64,000 bases of DNA from Mycobacterium sp. E2479 (GTDB taxonomy: Bacteria > Actinomycetota > Actinomycetes > Mycobacteriales > Mycobacteriaceae): positions 1 to 64,000 of the forward strand of contig NZ_LZJR01000068.1 in the NCBI RefSeq assembly GCF_001667925.1, read 5' to 3'. Below the pieces are notes generated by a model. The model had not been told where the DNA came from. It made no database searches and saw only the letters and a program-made list of their open reading frames with translations. Of the stretch, positions 51,479 through 59,758 are shown piece by piece. The translations under genes and the position numbers were made by a program. Each line of letters begins with the position of its first letter. Within the stretch, counting starts at the first letter, position 1.

Positions 51479-51691
51479 ATGCGGCTCTCGACCCGAAACC
51501 AGCTCAGGGGAACCATCACCGAGGTCGAACTCGGCACTGTGATGGCCGTTGTGCGGGTGACGCTCGACGGTGGCGATCAGGTCATCACGTCGTCGGTCAC
51601 CAAGGACGCCGCGACCGAGCTCGGACTCAAGGTCGGGCAGCCGGCCACCGTGTTCATCAAATCGACAGAAGTCACCATCGGGGTCGACTAG
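51479..51691 (+). CDS. Single-domain molybdate-binding (Mop/TOBE) protein
   Basis: 70-residue molbindin-like protein consisting of one TOBE/Mop domain: MRLSTRNQLRGTITEVELG, VMAVVRVTLDGGDQVITSSVTKDAATELGLKVGQPATVFIKSTEV. Such proteins form hexamers that store molybdate or tungstate. GGAGG Shine-Dalgarno element eight bases before ATG. No mod transporter or molybdenum cofactor gene is nearby. Convergent with ephF, 1-bp gap. Confidence 0.88.
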   Translation: MRLSTRNQLRGTITEVELGTVMAVVRVTLDGGDQVITSSVTKDAATELGLKVGQPATVFIKSTEVTIGVD

Positions 51692-51692
51692 C

Positions 51693-52577
51693 TCACAGTT
51701 TCATAAACGCGCGCAATCGATCCAACACCAAGTCTGGTCGCTGGGCGACGATCCAGTGCCCGACGCCGTCGACCAGCTCTACTTTGAAATCGCTTATGTG
51801 GTCGGCATATCCGTCCAACAGCCGTGGAGTGATCACCGGATCATCAGTACCGCTGAGCCAGCGGACCGGTACATCGACTCGAAGATCGTTGTACTCACCA
51901 CCCAGCCAGCTGCGCATCTCCGTCGTCTGGAAGCTGCGATACCACCGTGATCCGGCCTCCGCGTGGCCCGGCTGGCGCATGCACTCGCTGTACAACCGGG
52001 CGCTGTCCTCGGGCAGCGAAAACTCGCCGCCGACCCACGAACCCAGCATCCGCAGGAACCGCCAGTTGGGATCGCTGAGCACGCGAGGTCCCACGACGGG
52101 CAGCAACATCGGAACCTGATACCAGAACCGCCAGAGGTCGCGGATCGCCGCCAAATCGAATTTCGCCCACGGCGCCACCGTGTTCAGCCCGAAAAAGCCG
52201 GTCACCTTCTCCGGATGGCGCAGCATCATGATGAAGGCGACCGGCCCGCCCCAGTCGTGGGCGACGAGCTTCACCTTCGCGATACCCAAGTTGTCCAGCA
52301 CGCCCGCAAGGTCCTCGGCCATCTCCGCTTTCAGATACCGCGAGCGGGGCGCCGAACTCCAGCCCGCGCCCCGCAGGTCGGGACACAACACGCGGTACCC
52401 GTCGGCGGCCAGCGGACCGATCAGTTCGTGCCACTCCCACCAGTTCTCCGGGAAGCCGTGCACCAGCATGACGGGCGGTCCGTCGGCCGGACCGGCGTCC
52501 GCGACATGGATCGTGACGTCGCTTCCCAGCTCGATATACCTGTGTTCGACACCGTCCAGCGCGGGCATTGTGACCAT
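51693..52577 (-). CDS. ephF: Epoxide hydrolase EphF
   Basis: 294-residue alpha/beta hydrolase closely resembling remembered Mtb EphF (Rv0134). Oxyanion HGFPENWWEW, nucleophile Asp in VAHDWGGPVAFIMMLRHPEKVTGFFGLNTVAPW, catalytic His in DGVGHWI. Cap-domain tyrosines follow WRFWYQVP. Hydrolyses epoxides, possibly of fatty acids. ATG at 52577; 52568 is an alternative, neither with a good Shine-Dalgarno element. Confidence 0.92.
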   Translation of the reverse strand: MVTMPALDGVEHRYIELGSDVTIHVADAGPADGPPVMLVHGFPENWWEWHELIGPLAADGYRVLCPDLRGAGWSSAPRSRYLKAEMAEDLAGVLDNLGIAKVKLVAHDWGGPVAFIMMLRHPEKVTGFFGLNTVAPWAKFDLAAIRDLWRFWYQVPMLLPVVGPRVLSDPNWRFLRMLGSWVGGEFSLPEDSARLYSECMRQPGHAEAGSRWYRSFQTTEMRSWLGGEYNDLRVDVPVRWLSGTDDPVITPRLLDGYADHISDFKVELVDGVGHWIVAQRPDLVLDRLRAFMKL

Positions 52578-52602
52578 GAGTTGAGAAGTTAGCGCACTGC
52601 GC

Positions 52603-53838
52603 TTATTTGAGGAACCGCTCGACATACGGCGCGAAGCGCTCGCGCAGGTTGGCCTCGTCCAACCCGAACATCTCATAGGACGTTTCGACATTGCCCAGTC
52701 GTCCGCGCCGGTGGCCCGCGAGGTAGGCGCCGACTGCCGCGCGTGCCTCGTCGGTGAATGGTTCGTCGGCCAGCGCGTATACCCGTTGGGCCACGCCGAG
52801 TTCGTCGGCCATGAAGTCGTCGAAGCGGACGTCGATCGAGCGGTCCGGTCCGATGGTGTCGCGGTCGCGGATGAGTGCGGTGAGCATCTGATCGAGGCGG
52901 TCGATCCAAGAGCCGGCGATCTGCCGCACCGGCACCCGCGAGCGGTGCATGCGGGCGGAGTAGGTGATCATCGCGATCATCGACAGGGCAACCGGTACGG
53001 GATCGCGGTGGGTGAACACCAGGATGCTGTCCGGGAACACCCGATCCAGGACGGGCACCTGCTCGAGGTGCTGGGGCGACTTGAGCAGCCAGCGCCGTCC
53101 GCCGCGCAGATACTGCATCGCCCGCAGTTGGGTGGCCAGGTATTCGTAGTGCGGCGTCTGATCATGAGCCTGGTAGTAGGCGCGCCAGCGGGGCACCTCG
53201 GCGAGTGTCTCCAGCAGCATCGTCGACACGTCATTGGCCAACAACTGGATCTCTTCGTGGACGTGGTCGGTGGTCATCTCGTGCATGAGCGCGAAATGGG
53301 GCATCACCATGTTGATCACCCCGACCGCGACATCCATCCGGGTTCGCCGCGGATCCGGCTCAACGCCAACTTCATTCGGCATCGGGAACGGTTCGTTGCT
53401 TTCCCAGTACGGCATGGTGCGAAAGGTCGGCGGCGCTGCCAGCATGTTGTGCAGGTGTGTGGTACCGGTGCGGGGCAGCCCCGCAATCACCACGGGCGAG
53501 CGTAATTCGATTTCGTTGATCTCGGGATGGCGACGCAGCAGGTCTGTCAAGAGCAGCCGGTTCTTGAGCACCTGCAGCAGTTGGCCGTAGAAGTTCACCA
53601 CCCCGGCGTCGTGCAGGCCGTCGATCTCGCGCAGCGCGGCGAGATACACCTCGAGGCGTTCGCGGTAATCGTTCGGACCGAAATCGTGCAGACCGGTCTC
53701 GGCGCTGGCCCTGGCGTGCAGCGCGCCGGCATCCAGCGGGCACTGCGGCGCCATCGTGGCCATCATGTCCAGAACCTGCTGGCCCTCGACGCTGAACCTG
53801 GGCGAGGCGAGGTCGTCAAGGCGAACGTTCACGGCCAC
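52603..53838 (-). CDS. Sulfotransferase-family protein
   Basis: 411-residue PAPS-type sulfotransferase (Sulfotransfer_3-like). The 5'-phosphosulfate loop is VVIAGLPRTGTTHLHNMLA at about residues 116-134; RWLLKSPQHLEQVPVLDRVFPDSILVFTHRDPVPVALSM carries the 3'-phosphate site. Mycobacterial relatives sulfate lipids or menaquinone. I do not recall it between ephF and Rv0133 in Mtb. Divergent from the TetR gene, starts 22 bp apart. Confidence 0.86.
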   Translation of the reverse strand: MAVNVRLDDLASPRFSVEGQQVLDMMATMAPQCPLDAGALHARASAETGLHDFGPNDYRERLEVYLAALREIDGLHDAGVVNFYGQLLQVLKNRLLLTDLLRRHPEINEIELRSPVVIAGLPRTGTTHLHNMLAAPPTFRTMPYWESNEPFPMPNEVGVEPDPRRTRMDVAVGVINMVMPHFALMHEMTTDHVHEEIQLLANDVSTMLLETLAEVPRWRAYYQAHDQTPHYEYLATQLRAMQYLRGGRRWLLKSPQHLEQVPVLDRVFPDSILVFTHRDPVPVALSMIAMITYSARMHRSRVPVRQIAGSWIDRLDQMLTALIRDRDTIGPDRSIDVRFDDFMADELGVAQRVYALADEPFTDEARAAVGAYLAGHRRGRLGNVETSYEMFGLDEANLRERFAPYVERFLK

Positions 53839-53843
53839 TTATG

Positions 53844-53861
53844 TTACTCTGAGTTTCGTAA
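53844..53861. promoter_or_regulatory. TTAC/GTAA-flanked ACTC-t-GAGT palindrome at the tetR start
   Basis: ACTC (53846-53849), one base, GAGT (53851-53854), bracketed by TTAC (53844-53847) and GTAA (53858-53861). It fills the 22-bp space between the divergent sulfotransferase and TetR start codons and touches the TetR ATG, so a bound repressor would cover both translation starts. Transcripts here must be leaderless or very short-leadered. Confidence 0.5.
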
Positions 53862-54436
53862 TGGTAGTGGATTTTGGCAGACCCCGTGATCCCCGCATCG
53901 ACGCCGCGGTGCTTAGCGCGACGGTTGAACTGCTGGCCGAGACCGGTTACCCCGGCTTGTTGGTCTCCGCCATCGCCGAGCGCGCGGGCACCAGCAAGCC
54001 CGCCATTTATCGCCGCTGGCCCAGCAAGGCCCACCTGGTGCACGAGGCGGTGTTTCCGATCGGCGCCGGTACCGCTATTCCAGATAGTGGGTCTACTCCC
54101 GATGGTCTGCGTGAGATGGTCCGCCGCACAATGGCTTTCCTCAGCACGCCGGCCGCCAGAGCGGCGCTGCCGGGTCTGGTCGGCGAGATGGCCGCGGATC
54201 CGACGCTGCATTCGGCGCTGCTGGAGCGCTTCGCCGGCGTTCTCGGCGGAGGTCTCGCCGACTGGCTCGCGGCGGCCGCGGCGCGCGGTGAGGTGCGGCC
54301 GGACGTGACCGCCGCCGAATTGGCCGAGACCATCGCCGGCATCACGCTGGTGGCCCTGCTAACCCGCGCCACCGAACTCGATGATGCCTGGGTCGATCGC
54401 ACCACCAGGTTGCTCCTGAAAGGAATCGGCGCATGA
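53861..54436 (+). CDS. TetR-family regulator
   Basis: 191-residue TetR with the RPRDPRIDAAVLSATVELLAETGYPGLLVSAIAERAGTSKPAIYRRWPSKAHLV HTH region (about residues 7-60; split pattern typical of TetR_C_16-type regulators). ATG chosen; GTG at 53867 possible. Stop overlaps the DUF1214 ATG (ATGA). Likely controls the sulfotransferase and itself. Confidence 0.86.
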   Translation: MVVDFGRPRDPRIDAAVLSATVELLAETGYPGLLVSAIAERAGTSKPAIYRRWPSKAHLVHEAVFPIGAGTAIPDSGSTPDGLREMVRRTMAFLSTPAARAALPGLVGEMAADPTLHSALLERFAGVLGGGLADWLAAAAARGEVRPDVTAAELAETIAGITLVALLTRATELDDAWVDRTTRLLLKGIGA

Positions 54437-55536
54437 CGCACCAATCGACGGACGCGTGGCAGGAACTGCTGAAAACGCTCGGCGAACTGGACCACTCGTT
54501 CCTCGAGGGTGACCGTGCCGTCACCGACGACCGGCACATCGCCGACGGCTACCGCATGCTGGCCGCCACCCTGGGCGTCGCCCTGGACACCTATCTGTTT
54601 CCCGAGCCGGGTCGACCGCAATTCGTCGCGGTGAACACGCCGTCGCGCCGCGACCGTCGCTGGGGCGGGGACAACACCGACGCCTACTACTTCATCTGCC
54701 CGGTCGATCCCGGTCGCCGGTACCGCATCAGCGGGAATAAGGGTGACAGCGTCTACTTTTCGGTGACGGCGTACAACGAGCCATCGCCCGGGGCGTGGTC
54801 CGATCGGGTGGTCGCGATCGTCCGCGACACCGACCTCGACATCGACGCCGGCGGCAACTTCACGTTCGAATTTCCCGCGACGCCGGGCGCGGCTGTGCTG
54901 ATGACCCGCGACTATCAGGCTGATCCCCTGACGGGCCGCCCGGTGACGTGGCACATCACGGCGCTCGAGGAGCCCGACCCGATCCGGCACGGCGACGCCG
55001 AGACCGCGGCGAGTCTGCGCGCCGCCGCGACCTGGTTGCGGACCATGTTCGCCATCGTCCCGCTGGCCGTTGGGAACCGCGTTGATGAGCGGCACGCGCT
55101 GGGGCACGAAACCGACCATGCCGCAAACGCATTCGCCGATCCCTATCAGGTGCCCGACGCCAACTTCGGCTGGTCGGCACGCGACGCCTGTTACTCCTAT
55201 GGCAGCTTCGTGCTCGACCAGGACGAGGCGCTGGTCATCACCCACCGGCCGCCGCCATGCCGGTTCTGGAACCTGGTGGTGTGGAACCAGTTCATGGCGA
55301 CCTTCGGCGCGCAGGATGCCCGCTGCTCCCTCAACGGCCACAGTGCCGTCGTCAACAGCGACGGCTCCGTGACGGTCGTGTTGTCCAACGACAAGACGAC
55401 ACATCCGAATTCGCTTACCACGCTGGGCTATCCGCGTGGGAACCTGGCGTTTCGGTGGTTCCTCGCCGACGGCGTGCCCCAGCGGCCCGAGGTGAAACTC
55501 CTCAAGGCGGCCGACGCCCCTACCGAGGTGAGCTGA
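54433..55536 (+). CDS. DUF1214-domain protein
   Basis: 367 residues. The C-terminal DUF1214-like region has YGSFVLDQDEALVITHRPPPCRFWNLVVWNQFMATF and GSVTVVLSND; the N-terminal half has DNTDAYYFICPVDPGRRYRISGNKGDSVYFSVTAYNE, a beta-rich fold. No signal peptide or membrane helix. Function unknown; translationally coupled to the TetR gene, so possibly its regulated partner. Confidence 0.8.
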   Translation: MTHQSTDAWQELLKTLGELDHSFLEGDRAVTDDRHIADGYRMLAATLGVALDTYLFPEPGRPQFVAVNTPSRRDRRWGGDNTDAYYFICPVDPGRRYRISGNKGDSVYFSVTAYNEPSPGAWSDRVVAIVRDTDLDIDAGGNFTFEFPATPGAAVLMTRDYQADPLTGRPVTWHITALEEPDPIRHGDAETAASLRAAATWLRTMFAIVPLAVGNRVDERHALGHETDHAANAFADPYQVPDANFGWSARDACYSYGSFVLDQDEALVITHRPPPCRFWNLVVWNQFMATFGAQDARCSLNGHSAVVNSDGSVTVVLSNDKTTHPNSLTTLGYPRGNLAFRWFLADGVPQRPEVKLLKAADAPTEVS

Positions 55537-55655
55537 GCAGTCCCCACTTGCGCCGGTGTGGTCCTATGGGCGCGAGACGCCTTGAATCGTCCATACGGCC
55601 CACGGTCGTGATTCAGCCGATATCTCGCACCAACTCGATGGCCGGACCGCGGGGA

Positions 55656-56771
55656 TTAGGCGGCGATCAGCTCGGGCTCGGGGGTCTGCTCGGCGATGGA
55701 TTTGCGCGCCCACGAGTCGGGGAAGGTCAGCCGGACGATCTTGCGGACGACGGTGCCGAACTGGCGCAGCAGCGGACCACGGTTGTAGGGGATGCCGTAG
55801 CGTTCGCAGATCTCCTGCACCTCGGGCGCGATCTCGGAGTAACGACGGGCCGGCATGTCAGGGAACAGGTGGTGCTCGATCTGGTGCGACAAGTTGCCGG
55901 ACAACAGATGAAAGAACTTGCCGCCGGTGAGGTTTGCCGAGCCGAGGACTTGGCGGAAGTACCACATGCCGCGTGACTCGTCCCTGGTTTCTTCGACGGT
56001 GAATTCCTGGGTTCCGTCCGGGAAGTGGCCGCAGAAGATGATCATGTACGACCACACATTGCGCATCAGGTTTGCGGTGAGGTTACCGGCGAGGACGAAC
56101 GGCGCAAAGGGACCGGCCAGCAGCGGGAAGGCGACGTAGTCCTTGAGGGTCTGCCGACGGGTCTTTTTCCAGATGGCCCGGAGGACATCGCGCTTGTCCT
56201 CGAGCCGGATCTCGCCGGAGCGAATGCGCTCGGTTTCCAGTTCGTGCAGTGCGACGCCGTACTGGAACAAGACCATCAGCAGGAAGGCGTAGACCGGGTT
56301 GCCCAGGAAGTACGGCTGCCACCGCTGATCTTCGCTCATCCGCAGAATCCCGTAACCGATGTCACGGTCCATCCCCACGATGTTGGTGTGGGTGTGGTGC
56401 ATGTAATTGTGCGAATGCCGCCATTGATCGGCCGGGCATGCCGTGTCCCACTCGAAGGTGCGACCGGAGATCGCCGGGTCGCGCATCCAGTCGTACTGGC
56501 CATGCATGATGTTGTGGCCGATCTCCATGTTGTCCATGATCTTCGACAGGCCCAGCATCGTGGTGCCCGCCAGCCACGCCGGCGGCAGGAACCCGGCGAA
56601 CAGCAGCGCCCGGCCACCGACTTCCAGCGCACGCTGCGTCTTGATGACGCGGCGGATGTAGTCGGCGTCCTGTTCGCCGAGCTCTGCCATCACGCGTTCC
56701 TTGATGGCGTCGAGTTCACGGCCGAATGCGTCGGCCTGTTCGCGTGTCAGGATGATTTTGTCGTTCGACAT
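55656..56771 (-). CDS. Membrane acyl-CoA desaturase (DesA3-like)
   Basis: 371-residue fatty-acid desaturase. Histidine boxes HNIMH (His86-His90), HNYMHH (His121-His126) and QIEHH (Gln297-His301) form the di-iron site; hydrophobic helices lie around residues 52-78, 155-175 and 210-250. Introduces a double bond (delta-9 in DesA3). Shorter than Mtb DesA3 (about 427). Works with the reductase encoded 32 bp upstream, as Rv3229c-Rv3230c. I do not recall it at this locus in Mtb. Confidence 0.9.
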   Translation of the reverse strand: MSNDKIILTREQADAFGRELDAIKERVMAELGEQDADYIRRVIKTQRALEVGGRALLFAGFLPPAWLAGTTMLGLSKIMDNMEIGHNIMHGQYDWMRDPAISGRTFEWDTACPADQWRHSHNYMHHTHTNIVGMDRDIGYGILRMSEDQRWQPYFLGNPVYAFLLMVLFQYGVALHELETERIRSGEIRLEDKRDVLRAIWKKTRRQTLKDYVAFPLLAGPFAPFVLAGNLTANLMRNVWSYMIIFCGHFPDGTQEFTVEETRDESRGMWYFRQVLGSANLTGGKFFHLLSGNLSHQIEHHLFPDMPARRYSEIAPEVQEICERYGIPYNRGPLLRQFGTVVRKIVRLTFPDSWARKSIAEQTPEPELIAA

Positions 56772-56803
56772 TGGTTGTCCTCCAAGCGTTTCGTGATGGC
56801 TTT

Positions 56804-57907
56804 TTAAAGCGACAGGTCGACGTCACCGACCGGAACGGACACGCAGATCTGCACGTCCTCGTCGGGAGCGGTCGAGACCGCGCCGGTAACCAGGTTGCGC
56901 ACGGTGCCGGTCGTCTTGCGGCGCGTGCAGGTGTGGCAGATGCCCATCCGGCATCCATTTTCGGGTGACAGGCCCGCAGATTCGGCCTGTTCCAACAGCG
57001 AGCGCCCGTCGTCGACGATGTCAACACCACTGTCGGAGAACGTGACTCGTCCCCCCGACGGTTTCTCCGGCGGCTCGAAAACCGGTGGCACGAAGCTCTC
57101 GGTGGACACGTTGTCACACTGCGATCGGACCGCCTCGACCAGAGGCGTTGGCCCGCAGACGAATACCGCATCGGGTGATGGCATCGCGGCGGCCAGGTGC
57201 TCTGGGCCGAACCGCCCGGTGAGGTCGCCGTCGTGTGATCGGGTATAGCCGTGCAGCACCCGCACCGACGACATGGCGGCCAATTCGTTGCGGTAGCACG
57301 CCTCGGCCGGCGTGCGAGCGTAGTGGATGAAGGCGATCTCGCCCGAATGCCCCTCGGCGAGCAGGGTTCGCACCATCGCCATCACGGGAGTGATGCCGCT
57401 ACCCCCGGAGATGAAGAGGATGCGCTGCGGGCGCTGTGGTCCACGCGCCGGCAGCGTGAAGTCGCCGCCGGTGCCCGTCAAACCCACCACCATGCCGCGG
57501 TGCGCGTGTTCGTACAGATAGTTCGAGACCAGGCCGCCCTCGTGCCGACCGATGGTCAACTCGAGGTTGGGCGTCCCTTCGGCATTGGCGGGCGAATAGC
57601 AGCGGGTGTGCCGGCGGCCGTCGATTTCGACGGTGAGGTTGACGTACTGGCCGGCCTTCGGCGGGTGAGCGGACAGGAAGGTGTCGTTGGGGGTCAGGGT
57701 CAGGGTGACACTGCGCGGCGTCGTCCGGCGCACGTCGGTCACTTTGGCGCGAGCTTCGCCCAGCGTCCAGGTCGGCGCCACCAGTTCGGTGTACCGATCG
57801 ACGCCGTGCGGACCGGTCAGCAGGTCTAACAGCTCTGAACCCAAGACGCGCTGCCGTAGGGTCCGCGCGAAAGCGCGGCCAGAAGTCTGAGCGGTTTGAG
57901 TGAACAT
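56804..57907 (-). CDS. Ferredoxin-NADP reductase-type electron donor (Rv3230c-like)
   Basis: 367-residue FAD / 2Fe-2S oxidoreductase. FAD domain RHTRCYSPAN, NAD domain ILFISGGSGITPVMAM and VFVCGPTPLVEA, C-terminal plant-type ferredoxin with ENGCRMGICHTCTRRK and a final Cys. Supplies electrons from NADPH to the desaturase. ATG at 57907 lies inside a palindrome (57900-57915), implying repressor occlusion. Confidence 0.9.
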   Translation of the reverse strand: MFTQTAQTSGRAFARTLRQRVLGSELLDLLTGPHGVDRYTELVAPTWTLGEARAKVTDVRRTTPRSVTLTLTPNDTFLSAHPPKAGQYVNLTVEIDGRRHTRCYSPANAEGTPNLELTIGRHEGGLVSNYLYEHAHRGMVVGLTGTGGDFTLPARGPQRPQRILFISGGSGITPVMAMVRTLLAEGHSGEIAFIHYARTPAEACYRNELAAMSSVRVLHGYTRSHDGDLTGRFGPEHLAAAMPSPDAVFVCGPTPLVEAVRSQCDNVSTESFVPPVFEPPEKPSGGRVTFSDSGVDIVDDGRSLLEQAESAGLSPENGCRMGICHTCTRRKTTGTVRNLVTGAVSTAPDEDVQICVSVPVGDVDLSL

Positions 57908-57915
57908 ATGTACAC
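57900..57915. promoter_or_regulatory. Near-palindrome GTGAACATATGTACAC over the reductase start
   Basis: 16-bp site symmetric at seven of eight pairs (one A/A mismatch), spanning the reductase ATG (57905-57907). It contains GTGAAC, the same half-site as the palindrome at the regulator start (57969-57983). Probable operator for the FabR-like repressor. Confidence 0.55.
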
Positions 57916-57968
57916 CGTGCAACCCCGGCGCCCGTGCAGTCAAGGGTTTAATGCCTGGCTGTGGTAGG

Positions 57969-57983
57969 GTTCACACAGTGAAC
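57969..57983. promoter_or_regulatory. Perfect palindrome GTTCAC-ACA-GTGAAC over the regulator start
   Basis: 6-bp arms with a 3-bp centre, overlapping the GTG start codon at 57978-57980. FabR/DesT regulators use GTGAAC-like half-sites, so this is the likely autoregulatory operator. Paired with 57900-57915. Confidence 0.65.
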
Positions 57984-58652
57984 AGCCGTACTCCTAGCTC
58001 ACGCGGGCGCGGCTCAAGCCGCGAGCGCTCGCGCGACAGCCAGTCGCGGGAGGAACGCAAGGAGGCGACTCGCCGGGCCATCATCGCCGCGGCCCTCAAG
58101 CTGCTGCAAGACCGCAGCTTCTCCAGCCTGAGTCTGCGCGAGGTGACCCGTGAGGTCGGCATCGTTCCGGCGGCGTTCTACCGGCATTTCGATTCGATGG
58201 AAGCCCTGGGCCTCGTCTTGATCGACGAATCGTTCCGGAGCTTGCGCGACACCCTGCGCGATGCGCGTGCCGGCAAGCTCGACCCGAACCGTGTGATCGA
58301 GTCCTCCGTCGAGATCCTGGTCGCCAGCGTTGCCGACAGGCGCGAACACTGGCGGCTCATCGGCAGGGAGCGCAACAGCGGCCTGTCGGTGCTGCGGTAC
58401 GCGATTCGCACCGAGATCCGGTTGATCACGTCCGAACTGGCCACCGACCTGGCGCGATTCCCCGGGCTGAACAAGTGGACCACCGAGGATCTCAACGTGC
58501 TGGCCACCCTGTTCGTCAACGCCATGATCGTGATCGCGGAGGCTATCGAGGATTCGCAGAGCACAGAGGCGACCGACGACATCCGCCGGCTCGCGGTCAA
58601 GCAGTTGAGGATGATCGCAACCGGCATCGCCGGCTGGCGAAGCACTCCTTGA
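57978..58652 (+). CDS. TetR-family FabR/DesT-like fatty-acid regulator
   Basis: 224 residues. After a basic leader (SSRGRGSSRERSRDSQSREE) the HTH and ligand region closely match E. coli FabR: TRRAIIAAALKLLQDRSFSSLSLREVTREVGIVPAAFYRHF, then ALGLVLIDESFRSLRDTLRDAR. FabR senses the saturated/unsaturated acyl balance, which fits control of the adjacent desaturase and reductase. GTG start inside the palindrome; probably leaderless. Confidence 0.88.
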   Translation: MNSRTPSSRGRGSSRERSRDSQSREERKEATRRAIIAAALKLLQDRSFSSLSLREVTREVGIVPAAFYRHFDSMEALGLVLIDESFRSLRDTLRDARAGKLDPNRVIESSVEILVASVADRREHWRLIGRERNSGLSVLRYAIRTEIRLITSELATDLARFPGLNKWTTEDLNVLATLFVNAMIVIAEAIEDSQSTEATDDIRRLAVKQLRMIATGIAGWRSTP

Positions 58653-58686
58653 TTACGTCGACTGGAGTAAACAGCCGAGCACTGAC

Positions 58687-59040
58687 TTACTCGTCGACGA
58701 CGTCGTACAGCGAGTCGCCGTCCTCCGGCGTGCCGTCGATCTGGCCTCGATGGGCGCGCCGAGGGGTGTCGTCGACGGGCTCGATCGCATCGGGAACGTC
58801 GGGTTCCTCGGCGGCCAACCGGGCGTCGAGGGATTCGCCCTCACGTTCTTCCCTGGCCGTCACGCCGAACTTGTTGGCCTCGCTCCAGCCCTCGGGAGGG
58901 TCGACCACGATGTCGCCGTCGTCGTTGCGCAATTCGTCCGAGTCGGTACCTTCGCTCGCGTTCAAGGTGTCACCCGGGCCGCCCTCTTCGGGGAAGTCCG
59001 CGGGATCCACCTGTTCGTCGGCTTGGGGGTTATCGCTCAT
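58687..59040 (-). CDS. Acidic DUF5709-family protein
   Basis: 117-residue highly acidic, probably disordered protein: Asp/Glu-rich N-half (VDPADFPEEGG, DSDELRNDDGDIVVDPPEGWSEANKFGVTAREEREGESLDARLAAEEPDV) ending in DSLYDVVDE. Conserved actinobacterial family of unknown function. Convergent with the preceding regulator gene. Confidence 0.82.
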   Translation of the reverse strand: MSDNPQADEQVDPADFPEEGGPGDTLNASEGTDSDELRNDDGDIVVDPPEGWSEANKFGVTAREEREGESLDARLAAEEPDVPDAIEPVDDTPRRAHRGQIDGTPEDGDSLYDVVDE

Positions 59041-59101
59041 GCCGAGACGGTTGCCCGCGTATTCAGGGGGTTAAACGCGGGCGCGGAGCCGTCAAGCGCG
59101 G

Positions 59102-59707
59102 CTACCGCGGCGGGCGCCACATGGCCCACAGGCTCGGACCACCGTCGGGCAGCACGATCTCGCGGGTGACCGTGAAGCCGAATCGCTCGTAGTACGGCAC
59201 GTTTTCGGGCTTGCTCGACTCGAGATAGGCCGGGCAGTACTCGGCGTCGCAGCGGTCCAGCCGCGACCTCATCAGCGCCTGACCGAATCCCGTGCCGCGG
59301 ACGGCCGGATCGCTTCCGATCACGGCCAGATACCAGTGTGGTTCCTCGGGGTGCAGGCTCTTCATCAATTCCTGTATCGCGCGTCCGCGCATCGAGCGCA
59401 CGCCGAACACCCGAATGAAGGTCGGCGTCATGGCCAGCTGCCCACCGGTTGTCTCCCGCCACTGGTTGGGCGGATCCCACAGCGCCGCCGCGCCGATACC
59501 CGCGTCGACGTGGGCTATCTCCACGCCCCCGCGTGCCAGGTGGTGGTGGCGCGTCATCGTCGCGAACAGTCGGGACAGCTGTGCGGTCCGCTTGTCCTGA
59601 TCGGGAATCAGCCAGATCGTCACCGGGTCGTCGTGGAACGCGCGCGCCAGCGTGCGGGAAAGTTCGCGGATATCAGCCTTGACTGCCGGTCGGACCTGCG
59701 GGGTCAT
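59102..59707 (-). CDS. GNAT-family acetyltransferase (Rv0133 orthologue)
   Basis: 201 residues, the length I recall for Rv0133. Acetyl-CoA-binding V/I-x-x-x-x-R/Q-x-x-G-x-G/A motif as VIGSDPAVRGTGFGQALM, with WYLAVIG and YYERFGFTVTREI C-terminal pieces. Acceptor substrate unknown. ATG at 59707; ATG at 59713 adds two residues. Divergent from fgd2. Confidence 0.87.
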   Translation of the reverse strand: MTPQVRPAVKADIRELSRTLARAFHDDPVTIWLIPDQDKRTAQLSRLFATMTRHHHLARGGVEIAHVDAGIGAAALWDPPNQWRETTGGQLAMTPTFIRVFGVRSMRGRAIQELMKSLHPEEPHWYLAVIGSDPAVRGTGFGQALMRSRLDRCDAEYCPAYLESSKPENVPYYERFGFTVTREIVLPDGGPSLWAMWRPPR

Positions 59708-59758
59708 CAGCATCAGGCTAGTGCGTGTGAGCCCCGGCGGGACGGGTATGCCGATCCG

